A stretch of DNA of 64,000 nucleotides from Bacteroidales bacterium (GCA_028698995.1 JAQVVM010000021.1:1-64000), one strand, 5' to 3'; positions 26,771 through 36,434 are shown, numbered from the stretch's first letter. Notes: generated from the letters alone by a model not told the origin. Translations and numbers: made by a program.

Positions 26771-28094
26771 AAGTTCTGATAAATTTTGATTTAACAATGC
26801 CATATAATTTCTCAATTTTTGAAAAGTCGGTTAAAAGAAAAAAGAACATTAACAAGAAAGGCAAGGCAGGGATTTTGTATCTCACAATAGCTCCACTGAC
26901 CGGAGTAATAAGACCTATCAGAGTGTAAGTGAATAGCACAAAAAGAAGACAAAGTAATAAAAGACTGAGATGCTCTCTTTTGAAAGAAAAAAAGAAAAAT
27001 AAACCAAACAACATTGTGGCATACAAAGCATTTTCGAGAGAAGCTAAAACAGATAAAAAATTATGAGCAACAAAAATATGAGGAATAAAAAAGACATTCC
27101 AAATTGCTTTAGGTGTGTTTCTAATTATTGAGAAAAAATTGGGTTCCAATTTCTGAAGTGCAATTTGGCTACCCGACTCTTGATCTAATGACAGATAGTA
27201 AAAATCCACCTGTTTGTTAACCATCATTTCTGGCAGATTATAGGCCGGAAAAACCTTGTGAAAGAATAATGAGACCCCTACAAAAAAAATTATGGTAACA
27301 GTATATTTTAGAATAACATTCTTATATCCTGTTTTATCGCACCAAAAATGGGTAAACAAAAGTGGCAATAATGATATAAAAATGTAGAATTTCAGGTAGG
27401 AAAGAAGCAATACAGAAAAGACCAACCAGAAGAAAGACACAATGGTAAACCGGTTAATTATCTTATGCGAAAAATACAATAAAAATCCCATTCCAAAAAA
27501 CAACATTCCCTCTTTTAGAACGCCGGAACTCCAAAATAAAGCAGATGGAGCCAGAAAAGAAGCAATAAAAATAAGACAAGAAGGAATTTTAGCATACTGT
27601 CTGAAAAACCTGAATAGGGCTATTTGACCAGAGAAAGCCACAAAAACCATAAAAACAGTATGCACATTGAAATATCCAAATGAAAAAAGATGAATCAGTG
27701 CATTAAACCTTATTATAGTATGACTGTCATTATAAATATTACTTTCATAAACACGATACCAGTTATTCATCTGTGTATAATAGGTGTCGAAATAAACAGA
27801 ATCGTTTTTAATTCCAAAAAGCATACGAAGATAATCCAGGGGGTTCTGATAAAGGGCATCATACATAATTTTACCATCATCAAAATACTTAAAAACATCA
27901 GCCTTCAGGCGATCCGGATAATAATATGTATATATAAGTGCTATGGTAACACCCAAAAAAATTTTAAGAATAAAAACACCTATTAGAATTTTACTTTTAA
28001 TGCCTTCGATTTTAAAAAACGAAGCTTTACGTATGATAACTATAAATAAAAGAGCATAAAAAACAACCAATAATACTTCAATAAGAATTTTCAT
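26742..28094 (-). CDS. Multi-pass membrane protein of unknown function, paralog B
   Basis: This 450-residue protein has about ten membrane helices. A conserved extracytoplasmic stretch follows the second helix (ALIYTYYYPDRLKADVFKYF), and SGVLKEGMLFFGMGFLLYF lies in the middle. It is clearly paralogous to the next gene upstream, with the same order of motifs, and the pair overlap by ATGA (28091-28094). The charged loop and SxxLKE-type motif recall membrane enzymes that build glycans, and the neighbours are glycosyltransferases and an O-antigen ligase-like gene. I do not recognise a named family, so the glycan role is inference. Confidence 0.8.
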   Translation of the reverse strand: MKILIEVLLVVFYALLFIVIIRKASFFKIEGIKSKILIGVFILKIFLGVTIALIYTYYYPDRLKADVFKYFDDGKIMYDALYQNPLDYLRMLFGIKNDSVYFDTYYTQMNNWYRVYESNIYNDSHTIIRFNALIHLFSFGYFNVHTVFMVFVAFSGQIALFRFFRQYAKIPSCLIFIASFLAPSALFWSSGVLKEGMLFFGMGFLLYFSHKIINRFTIVSFFWLVFSVLLLSYLKFYIFISLLPLLFTHFWCDKTGYKNVILKYTVTIIFFVGVSLFFHKVFPAYNLPEMMVNKQVDFYYLSLDQESGSQIALQKLEPNFFSIIRNTPKAIWNVFFIPHIFVAHNFLSVLASLENALYATMLFGLFFFFSFKREHLSLLLLCLLFVLFTYTLIGLITPVSGAIVRYKIPALPFLLMFFFLLTDFSKIEKLYGIVKSKFIRTYEKEKQLNQ

Positions 28095-29662
28095 TTTTTC
28101 TTTCTTTGAAATTTGCTGATGAAGATTCTAAGTTTTTTAATATCCAATATCAAAAGCAGGGCAGTTATAATTAATGGCATAAGTGGGGCTTTGTATCTGA
28201 CAACGGCTCCCAATACATTTGTGGTAATTCCAATAACAAAATAAAGCGTTAGGGCTGTGCACATTAGAAATAAAAATAAATTACCATTTTCAAGCTTCTC
28301 TTTACAAAAAAACAAACAAATAAAAATAAAAAGTATAAGTAGAATATTTTCAAGGGCAGCAGGCATCATCAATACAGATTTTGCTTCAAATGGATGTGGT
28401 CTGAAAAGCACATTAACAAGACCCATTGGGGCAGCTTTTAGAAAACTTAAGAAGTCAGGATTCAATGTCCTGATGCTGATTAAACTTCCAGCTCTGGGTT
28501 GAGCATAAATTTCCCAGTAATATATGTTTGCATTCAGACTGTCATCAATAAATACCTTTTCGCCCGTAATAACACCGGAATCATATCTGAAAGCAGTAAC
28601 ACCGGGACGTATTTTAAAAATATTTCTCGAGCTATCCGTTACAATCTTTTCGAAAGTAACATCATGTGGAAAATAAATAAATTCTTCAACACCATAATAA
28701 TTTCTCAGAATATAATGACCACCATTTGATTCTCGCAAAATCTCATTCTGTTTTTCGGAAAGAATCTTTAAGGGATTAGGCAAAGGTGGAGAAATAACGG
28801 GAACCATCAGCAAAAGAAAGAAAATCAAACCATAAACAACCACATATGGTATGTAGAAATATGTTGACGGTAATCGCTTTGCAAGAATATAAGCAATGGC
28901 TGCTGGTACAACAGCTGCAACAATATAGTACTTTACAAACAATAAAATCACAAGAGAGAAAAAGACAAGAAATATCCTTTTATTGGAATAGCCTTTTTCG
29001 GAAATTTTTAAAAATGCATAAAAGAAAAAACCTAAACCAAGAAACACAAAACCTTCCTTCAGAACACCTGAAGACCATAGTAGTACAGATGGTATAAGGA
29101 AAACACCTGTAATAAGGAAATATTTTTTATCTGCAACAAACTTGTACAATGCTTTATAAAGTGCTACCTGACCAATAAATGCGATGAAACACATAAAAAT
29201 CGTATGTACGGTAAATTTTCCAAAGGAAAAGAGTCTCACCAATGCATTAAACTGAGTAACAAGTCGGTGGGAGTTGAAATAATTATGATTTTCAGTACCT
29301 GTAAACTTCCAGTATTCATCAGTGTGTATTGCCCAAAAGGAGGTACCTTCTGTATAAACTTTCAGATAATCTGCATCGGAGTTTATACCAAAAACAAGCT
29401 GAAAATAATGAATCGGATTAACAAAAAGTGCGTTGTACAGGTATGCACTGTCATCAAAAAATTTAAAAATATCTGCCTCTGATCGTACTTTGTAATAATA
29501 AGAATAAATCAAAGTCAGCATGATACCCATCAAAACTTTAATAACAAAAATGATGGACAACTCATTTTTTTGAATGCCCTGAAAATCAAAAAAATGCCAT
29601 TTGTAAATAATGACAATAAATAAAGCGATGTAAAAAAGGGATAACAATATCTCACTTATCAT
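28091..29662 (-). CDS. Multi-pass membrane protein of unknown function, paralog A
   Basis: This 523-residue paralog of the downstream gene shares LIYSYYYKVRSEADIFKFFDD, FNALVRLFSFGKFTVHTIFM and SSGVLKEGFVFLGLGFFFYA. It carries an extra extracytoplasmic insert of about 70-80 residues (residues about 300-390). The function is unknown. It heads a minus-strand run of two membrane proteins and the SDR. An exact -7 motif (29667-29674) abuts its start codon, so its mRNA may have little or no leader. Confidence 0.8.
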   Translation of the reverse strand: MISEILLSLFYIALFIVIIYKWHFFDFQGIQKNELSIIFVIKVLMGIMLTLIYSYYYKVRSEADIFKFFDDSAYLYNALFVNPIHYFQLVFGINSDADYLKVYTEGTSFWAIHTDEYWKFTGTENHNYFNSHRLVTQFNALVRLFSFGKFTVHTIFMCFIAFIGQVALYKALYKFVADKKYFLITGVFLIPSVLLWSSGVLKEGFVFLGLGFFFYAFLKISEKGYSNKRIFLVFFSLVILLFVKYYIVAAVVPAAIAYILAKRLPSTYFYIPYVVVYGLIFFLLLMVPVISPPLPNPLKILSEKQNEILRESNGGHYILRNYYGVEEFIYFPHDVTFEKIVTDSSRNIFKIRPGVTAFRYDSGVITGEKVFIDDSLNANIYYWEIYAQPRAGSLISIRTLNPDFLSFLKAAPMGLVNVLFRPHPFEAKSVLMMPAALENILLILFIFICLFFCKEKLENGNLFLFLMCTALTLYFVIGITTNVLGAVVRYKAPLMPLIITALLLILDIKKLRIFISKFQRKKK

Positions 29663-29666
29663 AAGC

Positions 29667-29674
29667 CAAACTTA
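29667..29674 (-). promoter_or_regulatory. Putative -7 element of the paralogous membrane protein operon
   Basis: The minus strand reads TAAGTTTG followed by GC, an exact TAnnTTTG match that ends only 4 bp before the start codon at 29660-29662. The transcript would start at or next to the AUG. Confidence 0.45.
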
Positions 29675-29782
29675 CAATTTTTTTGATAACAAAATTCTGT
29701 TAATGGGTATTTTTATCCAATATTATTCTTGGCCTAAAAAAAGAAAAAACTAAACTCCTCCCTTATATCAGTGAAAAATGCT

Positions 29783-29790
29783 TAGATTTG
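29783..29790 (+). promoter_or_regulatory. Putative -7 element of the radical SAM/SPASM gene
   Basis: TAGATTTG matches TAnnTTTG and lies 18 bp upstream of the ATG at 29809. Confidence 0.45.
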
Positions 29791-29808
29791 ATGAATGAAT
29801 AATTCTAT

Positions 29809-30804
29809 ATGATAACAAAGGATTTTAAGTATATTATTAAATCATTGACCATAGCTCGTTTAAGCAATTACTTAAAATTGGTTTTATCTTATTTTGTTTC
29901 TGTCATTTTTAGAAAAAACTTACTCAGAGGCTTGCCTTTCAGCTTGTCGTTGGAACCAACTTCCTACTGTAACTTAAACTGTCCGCATTGTCCAACCGGC
30001 AATGGTTCTCTAAAAAGGGATCAGGGATCTCTTTCAATGGAGCATTTTAAAAAAGTTATTGATGAAAATGAAAATAATCTCATGTATCTTATTCTATATT
30101 TTCAGGGAGAGCCTTTCTTAAATCATGATATTCATAAAATGATCAGCTATGCACGAAGTAAGAACATCTATGTTTTAACATCTACAAATGCTCACCACAT
30201 TAACCCTGAAATGGCTAAGGCCCTTGTAGAAAGCGGTCTAAATAAGATAATCATTTCATTGGATGGCATGACCGACGAGTCGTATAGTGCCTACCGTATA
30301 AATGGTCATTTGGAAAAAGTAAAAGCATCATTGGAAAATCTTCTACAGGCACGCAAAACAGCAAATTCTTCAATTCCGTTTATTGAAGTCCAATTTTTAG
30401 TTCTTAAAACCAATGAACATGAAATAGAAAAAGTATCCAATTACTGCAAGGAGCTAAATGTTGATAAGCTGAGTTTGAAATCAGCACAGATTTATGATTT
30501 TGAAAACGACACCCGTTTTATTCCCAAAAATAAAAAGTTTTCACGTTATATTTATGTTGACAAGAAGATTCAAAAAGCACGTAAAAGCCAAAACCGTTGT
30601 TTTAAAATGTGGACATCAGCTGCTGTGACCTGGGATGGGATATTAGCGCCCTGTTGTTTCGATAAAGATGCTACTTTTAACATGGGAAATGTTTTCGTTT
30701 CAGAATTCAAACATGTTTGGGAAAGTGAAAAATATCAGGTTTTAAGGACACAACTACTTAAAAAACGTTCAAGTATTGACATGTGCAACAATTGCAGTGA
30801 ATAA
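29809..30804 (+). CDS. Radical SAM protein with SPASM-type C-terminal cluster domain
   Basis: This 331-residue protein has the radical SAM CxxxCxxC motif at Cys54, Cys58 and Cys61 (SYCNLNCPHCPTGN) for the [4Fe-4S]-S-adenosylmethionine site. The C-terminal SPASM-like region has Cys in NRCFKM, LAPCCFDKDATFNMGNV and MCNNC. Proteins of this type modify peptides or small molecules, or act in polysaccharide or cofactor synthesis. No precursor peptide gene is seen next to it. It lies between the surface-glycan genes and bioA, and bioA has its own promoter-like element, so it is probably a single-gene unit. Confidence 0.88.
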   Translation: MITKDFKYIIKSLTIARLSNYLKLVLSYFVSVIFRKNLLRGLPFSLSLEPTSYCNLNCPHCPTGNGSLKRDQGSLSMEHFKKVIDENENNLMYLILYFQGEPFLNHDIHKMISYARSKNIYVLTSTNAHHINPEMAKALVESGLNKIIISLDGMTDESYSAYRINGHLEKVKASLENLLQARKTANSSIPFIEVQFLVLKTNEHEIEKVSNYCKELNVDKLSLKSAQIYDFENDTRFIPKNKKFSRYIYVDKKIQKARKSQNRCFKMWTSAAVTWDGILAPCCFDKDATFNMGNVFVSEFKHVWESEKYQVLRTQLLKKRSSIDMCNNCSE

Positions 30805-30817
30805 TCTGATGTTTTTT

Positions 30818-30825
30818 TACTTTTG
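30818..30825 (+). promoter_or_regulatory. Putative -7 element of bioA
   Basis: TACTTTTG followed by C is an exact TAnnTTTG match, 27 bp upstream of the bioA ATG. Confidence 0.45.
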
Positions 30826-30852
30826 CATCAAACGTATTAACAGATAAAATCT

Positions 30853-32130
30853 ATGTTATCAAATCTTCAGAAAAAAGACAAAACTTTCATCTGGCACCCT
30901 TATACACACGTGAAAAACGGACAGGGTGTTATCCCTGTAGTGAAAGCTCGCGGAGCCCATCTTTACGATGAAAAAGGACAGAAAATAATTGACGCAATTT
31001 CTTCGTGGTGGGTCAATACCCACGGACATGGACATCCACATATTGCACGTAGTATTGCAGCTCAATTCAAGCAATTAGATCATGTAATTTTCGCAGGGTT
31101 TACGCATAAGCCGGCGGTAAATTTAGCAGAACGCTTACTCAATCATTTACCCGAAAACCAAAAAAAAGTATTCTTTTCAGATGATGGTTCAACAGCAGTT
31201 GAAATAGCTGTAAAAATGGCAATTCAGTATTACCACAACAAAGGACAAAAACGGAGAAAAATTATTGCTTTTGATAATGCCTATCACGGAGACACCTTCG
31301 GAGCTATGTCGGTAAGCGGTAAAAGCATTTTTAATGCACCTTTTGATGGTCTTACATTTGATGTCCTCAGAATAAAAGTTCCCATCTCTGGACAAGAAGA
31401 TACTGTTGTTGCTGAATTTGAAAAGCTTATTATAAACAATGATGTGGCAGCATTTATATTTGAACCTCTTGTTCTGGGAGCAGGTGGTATGATTATGTAT
31501 GAACCGGAACCATTAGAAAAGCTAATTAGCCTTTGCAGAAAATATAAAGTTATCAGCATTGCAGACGAAGTTATGACCGGATTTTTCAGGACAGGAACTT
31601 TTTTTGCCTGTGACCAATTGAAAAACAAACCCGATATTTTTTGTATTTCAAAGGGTGTCACAGGAGGCACGCTGCCATTAGGTATTACAACTTGTGCTTC
31701 ATATATTTACGAGGCCTTTTTAGATAAGGATATCCGAAAAACATTGTTTCACGGTCATTCCTACACCGGAAACCCCATTGTTTGTTCTGCTGCCAACGCA
31801 AGCCTCGACCTATATGAAAATGAAAATTGTCTTAAAAATGTTTTACGGATTAAAGAAAAACACTTGGATTTTTTTAGAAAGATTTCAAGCCACAAATCCC
31901 TTAAAGATGTGAGAGTAAAAGGAACCATTATGGCTTTTGAGCTATTATCAGAAGAAACTACATCTTATTCCAATGCACTTAAAGAAAAAATTTACAATTA
32001 CTTCTTAAATAATGGCATTTTACTACGCCCACTTGGAAATGTATTTTACATATTGCCTCCATATTGTATCAGCAATAAAGATTTAAAATACATATACAAT
32101 TGTATCACCGATTTTCTTAACAAGCTGTAA
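30853..32130 (+). CDS. bioA: Adenosylmethionine-8-amino-7-oxononanoate aminotransferase
   Basis: This 425-residue class III pyridoxal-phosphate aminotransferase is from biotin synthesis: it converts KAPA to DAPA with S-adenosylmethionine as amino donor. Signatures are WHPYTHVKNG at the N-terminus, SSWWVNTHGHGHPHI (substrate-binding tryptophans), DDGSTAVEIAVKMA, ADEVMTGFFRTGTF and the PLP lysine Lys267 in ISKGVTGG. The other bio genes are not in the window, so biotin synthesis must be completed from elsewhere. The length is normal. Confidence 0.95.
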   Translation: MLSNLQKKDKTFIWHPYTHVKNGQGVIPVVKARGAHLYDEKGQKIIDAISSWWVNTHGHGHPHIARSIAAQFKQLDHVIFAGFTHKPAVNLAERLLNHLPENQKKVFFSDDGSTAVEIAVKMAIQYYHNKGQKRRKIIAFDNAYHGDTFGAMSVSGKSIFNAPFDGLTFDVLRIKVPISGQEDTVVAEFEKLIINNDVAAFIFEPLVLGAGGMIMYEPEPLEKLISLCRKYKVISIADEVMTGFFRTGTFFACDQLKNKPDIFCISKGVTGGTLPLGITTCASYIYEAFLDKDIRKTLFHGHSYTGNPIVCSAANASLDLYENENCLKNVLRIKEKHLDFFRKISSHKSLKDVRVKGTIMAFELLSEETTSYSNALKEKIYNYFLNNGILLRPLGNVFYILPPYCISNKDLKYIYNCITDFLNKL

Positions 32131-32136
32131 TTTTCT

Positions 32137-32144
32137 TATTTTTG
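32137..32144 (+). promoter_or_regulatory. Putative -7 element of the two-gene unit at 32165-35920
   Basis: TATTTTTG matches TAnnTTTG and lies 20 bp upstream of the ATG at 32165. Confidence 0.4.
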
Positions 32145-32164
32145 TTGTCCCACTTGAAAATGAA

Positions 32165-33976
32165 ATGACGAGAAAAAAGAAAATCTATTTTATAGCAATA
32201 GTCATTTTTGCAATTATTGCAACAGCTTTATTTCTTGTGATTAAAAAAAAATTTATTTCCTTGCCCAAACCCGGAAATAATGTTGTGGAATTTAATTCCG
32301 AACATCATAGCTGCGATTTTTACAAACCCAATATTATTACGGTTGATTTTGAGAATTTTGATGCAGATGCTCAGATTATCAGTGATTTTGTTCATGCAGG
32401 AGAAAAAGCCTGCTTGGTTTCCGGTAAAAACACTTTCAGTCCTGTAATAAAAAAAACGGTTAAAGATATTGGTCTGCGCTACATGACCAGAGTAGGAATA
32501 AGTGCTTATGTATATGTTCTCCCTCAACAATTTGAAGATCTTGATGCCCAACTTGTTGTTTCTGTTACTGATGATGCAGGTAAAAATATTTTCTGGCAGG
32601 GCGTGGGTATCAACAGTAGATTTTTCTCTTCTGCCAAATGGTTAAAGGTAAGTGGGGCTTTTGATATGAATCCACAAGATATTAACGAAAATCAATTTGT
32701 AAATGTGTATTTATGGAACAACAGCAACACACAGATTATTATTGATGATATTTTTGTTGTTTTTGGAACAGATCAAAACATGCCGGGAGACACCACCAAT
32801 ATAAGAACCGGAGAGAATGGTTTTGCTCTACCCCTTTTCAATTTTCCACCCCACGAAACTATTTTTGCGGAAAAAGACAGTCTTAACAAGGATGCTTTGC
32901 TTTTGCTTTTAGATGTTTTAAAAGAGCTTAAAAATGACAAAATCAACGAAGCTGTATGTATTGGCAATTTTATTATGACAGGAAATCGTCTTGATAAAAT
33001 ACTTTTTACCCATGCAGGACAACTTAAGGTGCTGGCTTATTGTGAGAGAGAAGATAAATTTCTACCTTTCAGTGTTTTATCCGAAGCTGAGTTAATAAAC
33101 TCATGGCCAAACAGCATCAAACTTAAAGGAAAGTTTAACAGCACAACCAAAGAGGATGTTGTTTTAGTAGACACCTTGAATGAGAAATTGTTTTTACTCA
33201 ATTTTTCTGATAATGCTCAATGCTCTGATTACCATATACCAATTCAGCTTAGCACAAAAACATACAGTTTTGATGCATTTACCCTAAACAGGATGAAGCC
33301 ATTTTATTGGCACATCATTAACCCTGAAAGAAGTGGCCATTCAAAACTCTTATGTATTTATGGAACCGGTTTATGGCAGGTGTTTTCAATCTCTGATTCA
33401 GGGCTGAGATTATTAAATGCCTCAAAAGCAGGAAAGTCTTTGCCTGATTTCCCCTCCAATAGGAAGTATTTTAAATTGATTTCAGGAAATTTTATGGCTC
33501 AGAATTCAAAGGAATTATTGCTTCAAATGACATTCAATCAAGGTTTTCATTATAATTTACTCTTTTTTAATGAAACAAAAAACGCTTTTGAAACAGTGAT
33601 GAGAAAAACATTGACAATTGGCCTCGACACACTAAAACCCATATATTCATATTTTACAGTGAACAACAAATTGGGTCATCAGGATATAATTAAATATGAT
33701 AACTCATGGCGATTTGATTTAAAATTATTGCAGTTCAATGACACAACATTTCAAGTGATGAAAGCCATTGATTTTAAAAACCAGGATGCATTTGTAAATC
33801 CAAAGTTTTACGAACTCTCTGCTTTGCTGGCAGGACATTTTGTGAACCATGGCTACACTTCTCTTATATGTGTATGCGCCAATTGCAAAGACTCAAATTA
33901 CGATGGCAGACAATGTAATGAATTTTATGAAGAAAATTCTTTCCCAAATACGGTTCATATTTTCAGATTAAGATAA
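32165..33976 (+). CDS. Membrane-anchored protein of unknown function with jelly-roll-like and propeller-like regions
   Basis: This 603-residue protein has an N-terminal membrane helix (about residues 6-26) after a basic start, so it is probably a signal anchor with the bulk outside the cytoplasm. Residues about 40-200 look like a carbohydrate-binding-type beta sandwich (FVNVYLWNNSNTQIIIDDIFV near its end). Residues about 240-590 have a loose repeat of beta strands typical of FG-GAP-like propellers (GNFIMTGNRLDKILF, KGKFNSTTKEDVVLVDTL, SGNFMAQNSKELLLQ). The C-terminus holds a Cys cluster (CVCANCKDSNYDGRQCNEF). I do not recognise a named family. It precedes the GH16-like lipoprotein by 12 bp, so the two are probably co-expressed. 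Confidence 0.75.
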   Translation: MTRKKKIYFIAIVIFAIIATALFLVIKKKFISLPKPGNNVVEFNSEHHSCDFYKPNIITVDFENFDADAQIISDFVHAGEKACLVSGKNTFSPVIKKTVKDIGLRYMTRVGISAYVYVLPQQFEDLDAQLVVSVTDDAGKNIFWQGVGINSRFFSSAKWLKVSGAFDMNPQDINENQFVNVYLWNNSNTQIIIDDIFVVFGTDQNMPGDTTNIRTGENGFALPLFNFPPHETIFAEKDSLNKDALLLLLDVLKELKNDKINEAVCIGNFIMTGNRLDKILFTHAGQLKVLAYCEREDKFLPFSVLSEAELINSWPNSIKLKGKFNSTTKEDVVLVDTLNEKLFLLNFSDNAQCSDYHIPIQLSTKTYSFDAFTLNRMKPFYWHIINPERSGHSKLLCIYGTGLWQVFSISDSGLRLLNASKAGKSLPDFPSNRKYFKLISGNFMAQNSKELLLQMTFNQGFHYNLLFFNETKNAFETVMRKTLTIGLDTLKPIYSYFTVNNKLGHQDIIKYDNSWRFDLKLLQFNDTTFQVMKAIDFKNQDAFVNPKFYELSALLAGHFVNHGYTSLICVCANCKDSNYDGRQCNEFYEENSFPNTVHIFRLR

Positions 33977-33988
33977 CTTATCATAAAA

Positions 33989-35920
33989 ATGATTAAAAAA
34001 AAACAAATAACAAAACTTCTTTCTATTTTAATTTTAATGCTATTTGTATGTTTTCTTTTTAAATGCCAAACATCAGAAGAAAACACAGAACTTAAATTTG
34101 TTGTTAAAGATTTTAATGCTTTAACTAATTGGGAGCAAAAAAACGAAGAGGGTCTTTATTTTCTGGAACTTGATTACACAGGGGCCCTCAAAGGTTTTCA
34201 AATTCCTTCTGAACAGCAGCTTGCTGATGGTTTTAAATTTGAATTTAAAATTAAAAACCTTGGCAATACCACAAAAACTTTTTTTTATAAAATATATTTT
34301 CAGAATGACTCTTATAAATTTTCGGAATTTGATGCCAGTAATCCTCAAAATCAACACCCATTAGCTGATGAGAACTTTTATGGAAGCAAGGAGGATTATT
34401 CACCATTTTTACAAACAAGTCCAATTCCGAATGATGGCAAATTTCATAATATCAGTACTTTTTTAAGAATTGCAGGAAATCCAAGAAACGAAAAACGATA
34501 TTACAACGACAGTATAAACGACCGGTGGAAACGTAATCCGAGAGTAGGTAATTATAAATTTATGCTTGTTGTTTGTGAAGAAGATGTTATAACACAAAAG
34601 ATTATTCCCCCTGATGTTCAGGATATTACCCTCTCAGTTAATGACAAATTTACAAACCCATTTCATTATTTTATTTATGGAAATGGAAAAGACCTTAATA
34701 ACACAAAAGTCATACAATCGGAAGCTATTCTCAAGGTAGTTGCAAAACCAAATTTCAGAAACGGGGTCTATTTTCATTCGCATGATTTTCCTGACACAAA
34801 CAAGTATGAACTTGTTTGCGAACTATGCAACGGAACTCCTGAATTTAAAGAAAATGCCCATTTTGCACAGTTTTCTCATTATGTTAATGAAGCTTCTCGT
34901 TTTGAAAATATTCCTGTAATCAGAGATGTAATTAATGAAAATTATACATTGGAAGAATATAACTGGAACAAAGTCTTCTTCCGAAAAGAAGAACTTATTT
35001 CAACCACCCCACAAACTGCTGACCGACCTTGTCGTAATGTATATTACGACAAAGAAAAAGATGCGCTTGTTATCATGAACCCCAAGGCTTCTTACGGTAA
35101 TTGGAAAAAGGAAAATGCCGGTGTTCGCACATTACATTCGTTTACATATGGCACTTATACTTTAAAAGCCAATCTTACACGATTGCTTAGTAACGGGCAT
35201 GTATGGAACGGAATTGTTAATACCATGTGGCTCCTCAACGAAAGTAATGATGAATGGAACAGGCGTCGTATATGCAATAAAGAAGGTTATCTTGAAAACT
35301 ATTGGGGTGGACAAAACGACAAACGTGTGCCATATGTCAGTTATTCCGAAATAGATTTCGAGATTTTGAAAACCGTCTCTTATTGCCCGCCTCATCAATT
35401 TCCACCTGCCTATTTACCTGCTGAGTCCAACAGATATGATTTAAGTTCATGGAACCGACCTCTACCCGAAGAACTTGAAAATGAAAAGGATAAAATTATT
35501 GTTGCTTGTACCAATTGGGATATGGCCTGTTGGGAACCTTCAGATTTTGGTGTGGGATGTAATCCCATTGAATACAATGGAAAAACTTTTCTCAGTCACC
35601 GATGGGATCACTGGTACAGGGCTATAACACAGAAATCCCCTGAGTCAGACAAGGAACTCTTTGATGGTGCCTATTTCTTTCAGATAGAATGGAAACCGGA
35701 AGAAATTATCTGGCGCATTGGACCTGACAGAGACAATATGCGGGTAGTTGGATATATGAATAGCACTATTACATCTATACCAAATAACCAGATGTTTTTA
35801 ATCATCACACAGGAATTCCATAATTCCAAATGGTGGGTAGGTGCGCCCTTTCATCAAAATTATATCCCTTTCCCCAAAAATGATATCAAAGGATATATTT
35901 ACGAGCTTACTATTGAGTAA
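33989..35920 (+). CDS. Lipoprotein with a glycoside hydrolase family 16-like catalytic motif
   Basis: This 643-residue protein has a lipoprotein signal peptide ending LFKC (Cys about 27). The first ~300 residues are beta-rich and unassigned. The C-terminal ~270 residues look like a GH16 jelly roll: GTYTLKANLTRLLSNGHVWNG, then YSEIDFEI with the E-x-D-x-E catalytic pattern (Glu454, Asp456, Glu458), and later YFFQIEWKPEEIIWRIG, the usual strand after the active site. GH16 enzymes cleave beta-1,3/1,4-linked glucans, galactans or laminarin. The specificity here is not readable, and the overall fit is by motif only. It is probably exposed on the cell surface or in the periplasm. Confidence 0.72.
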   Translation: MIKKKQITKLLSILILMLFVCFLFKCQTSEENTELKFVVKDFNALTNWEQKNEEGLYFLELDYTGALKGFQIPSEQQLADGFKFEFKIKNLGNTTKTFFYKIYFQNDSYKFSEFDASNPQNQHPLADENFYGSKEDYSPFLQTSPIPNDGKFHNISTFLRIAGNPRNEKRYYNDSINDRWKRNPRVGNYKFMLVVCEEDVITQKIIPPDVQDITLSVNDKFTNPFHYFIYGNGKDLNNTKVIQSEAILKVVAKPNFRNGVYFHSHDFPDTNKYELVCELCNGTPEFKENAHFAQFSHYVNEASRFENIPVIRDVINENYTLEEYNWNKVFFRKEELISTTPQTADRPCRNVYYDKEKDALVIMNPKASYGNWKKENAGVRTLHSFTYGTYTLKANLTRLLSNGHVWNGIVNTMWLLNESNDEWNRRRICNKEGYLENYWGGQNDKRVPYVSYSEIDFEILKTVSYCPPHQFPPAYLPAESNRYDLSSWNRPLPEELENEKDKIIVACTNWDMACWEPSDFGVGCNPIEYNGKTFLSHRWDHWYRAITQKSPESDKELFDGAYFFQIEWKPEEIIWRIGPDRDNMRVVGYMNSTITSIPNNQMFLIITQEFHNSKWWVGAPFHQNYIPFPKNDIKGYIYELTIE

Positions 35921-36269
35921 TATTTTTAAATACATTTTTCTCTTCGAAAACTGAAATGCTCCGGCTTACATAATTACTAATAATAAACATTAAATAACTC
36001 CTGATTTGGTTTTAGGTAATGAGAAACATTTGCCAAAATTTTGCTTTTCTTTCCTTTAGAGACATCAAATATCTATTATGGGTTATTTTCTTTCGCATAT
36101 ACCACCCTGCTTTCTCAATAGGGTTAACTCTGGTGAGTAAGGAAACAGATACATTATCACAATTTAAGGATTATTTTCAAAAAAGTCTTAATGGACATTT
36201 TTCAGGCTACAGTACCATTGAAAAGCAATAATAATGTAGCTTTGGTGAAATTGAAAGTTATGAATAAAA

Positions 36270-36308
36270 AAATCATATTGTAGTCACCCTCATGAAATTA
36301 TTGATTCG
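36270..36308 (+). repeat. Degenerate dispersed repeat, copy 2
   Basis: It matches 11647-11685 without gaps at 31 of 39 positions and encodes a related peptide (KSYCSHPHEIIDS). The open frame continues for about 25 codons (SFYKTPNDNFGINQKRMNN), suggesting a fragment of a decayed gene. Confidence 0.5.
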
Positions 36309-36390
36309 TTTTACAAAACTCCTAATGATAATTTCGGTATAAATCAAAAACGAATGAATAATTCTACACGTTTTAATTGACAGTACTCCC

Positions 36391-36434
36391 AAAAAAAAAC
36401 GGACATATGAGCTGAGCCAAATGTCCGTTTTTTA
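36391..36434 (-). terminator. Terminator of the T9SS propeller gene
   Basis: AAAAACGGACAT (36395-36406) pairs with ATGTCCGTTTTT (36421-36432) around a 14-base loop. A- and T-runs allow function on both strands. It lies 18 bp beyond the stop of the minus-strand gene. Confidence 0.85.

Noticed and set aside
36019-36231. 70-codon open frame on the plus strand
   Set aside because: No family cue and no promoter; unlike the neighbouring genes in composition. More likely chance or a fragment of a decayed gene.
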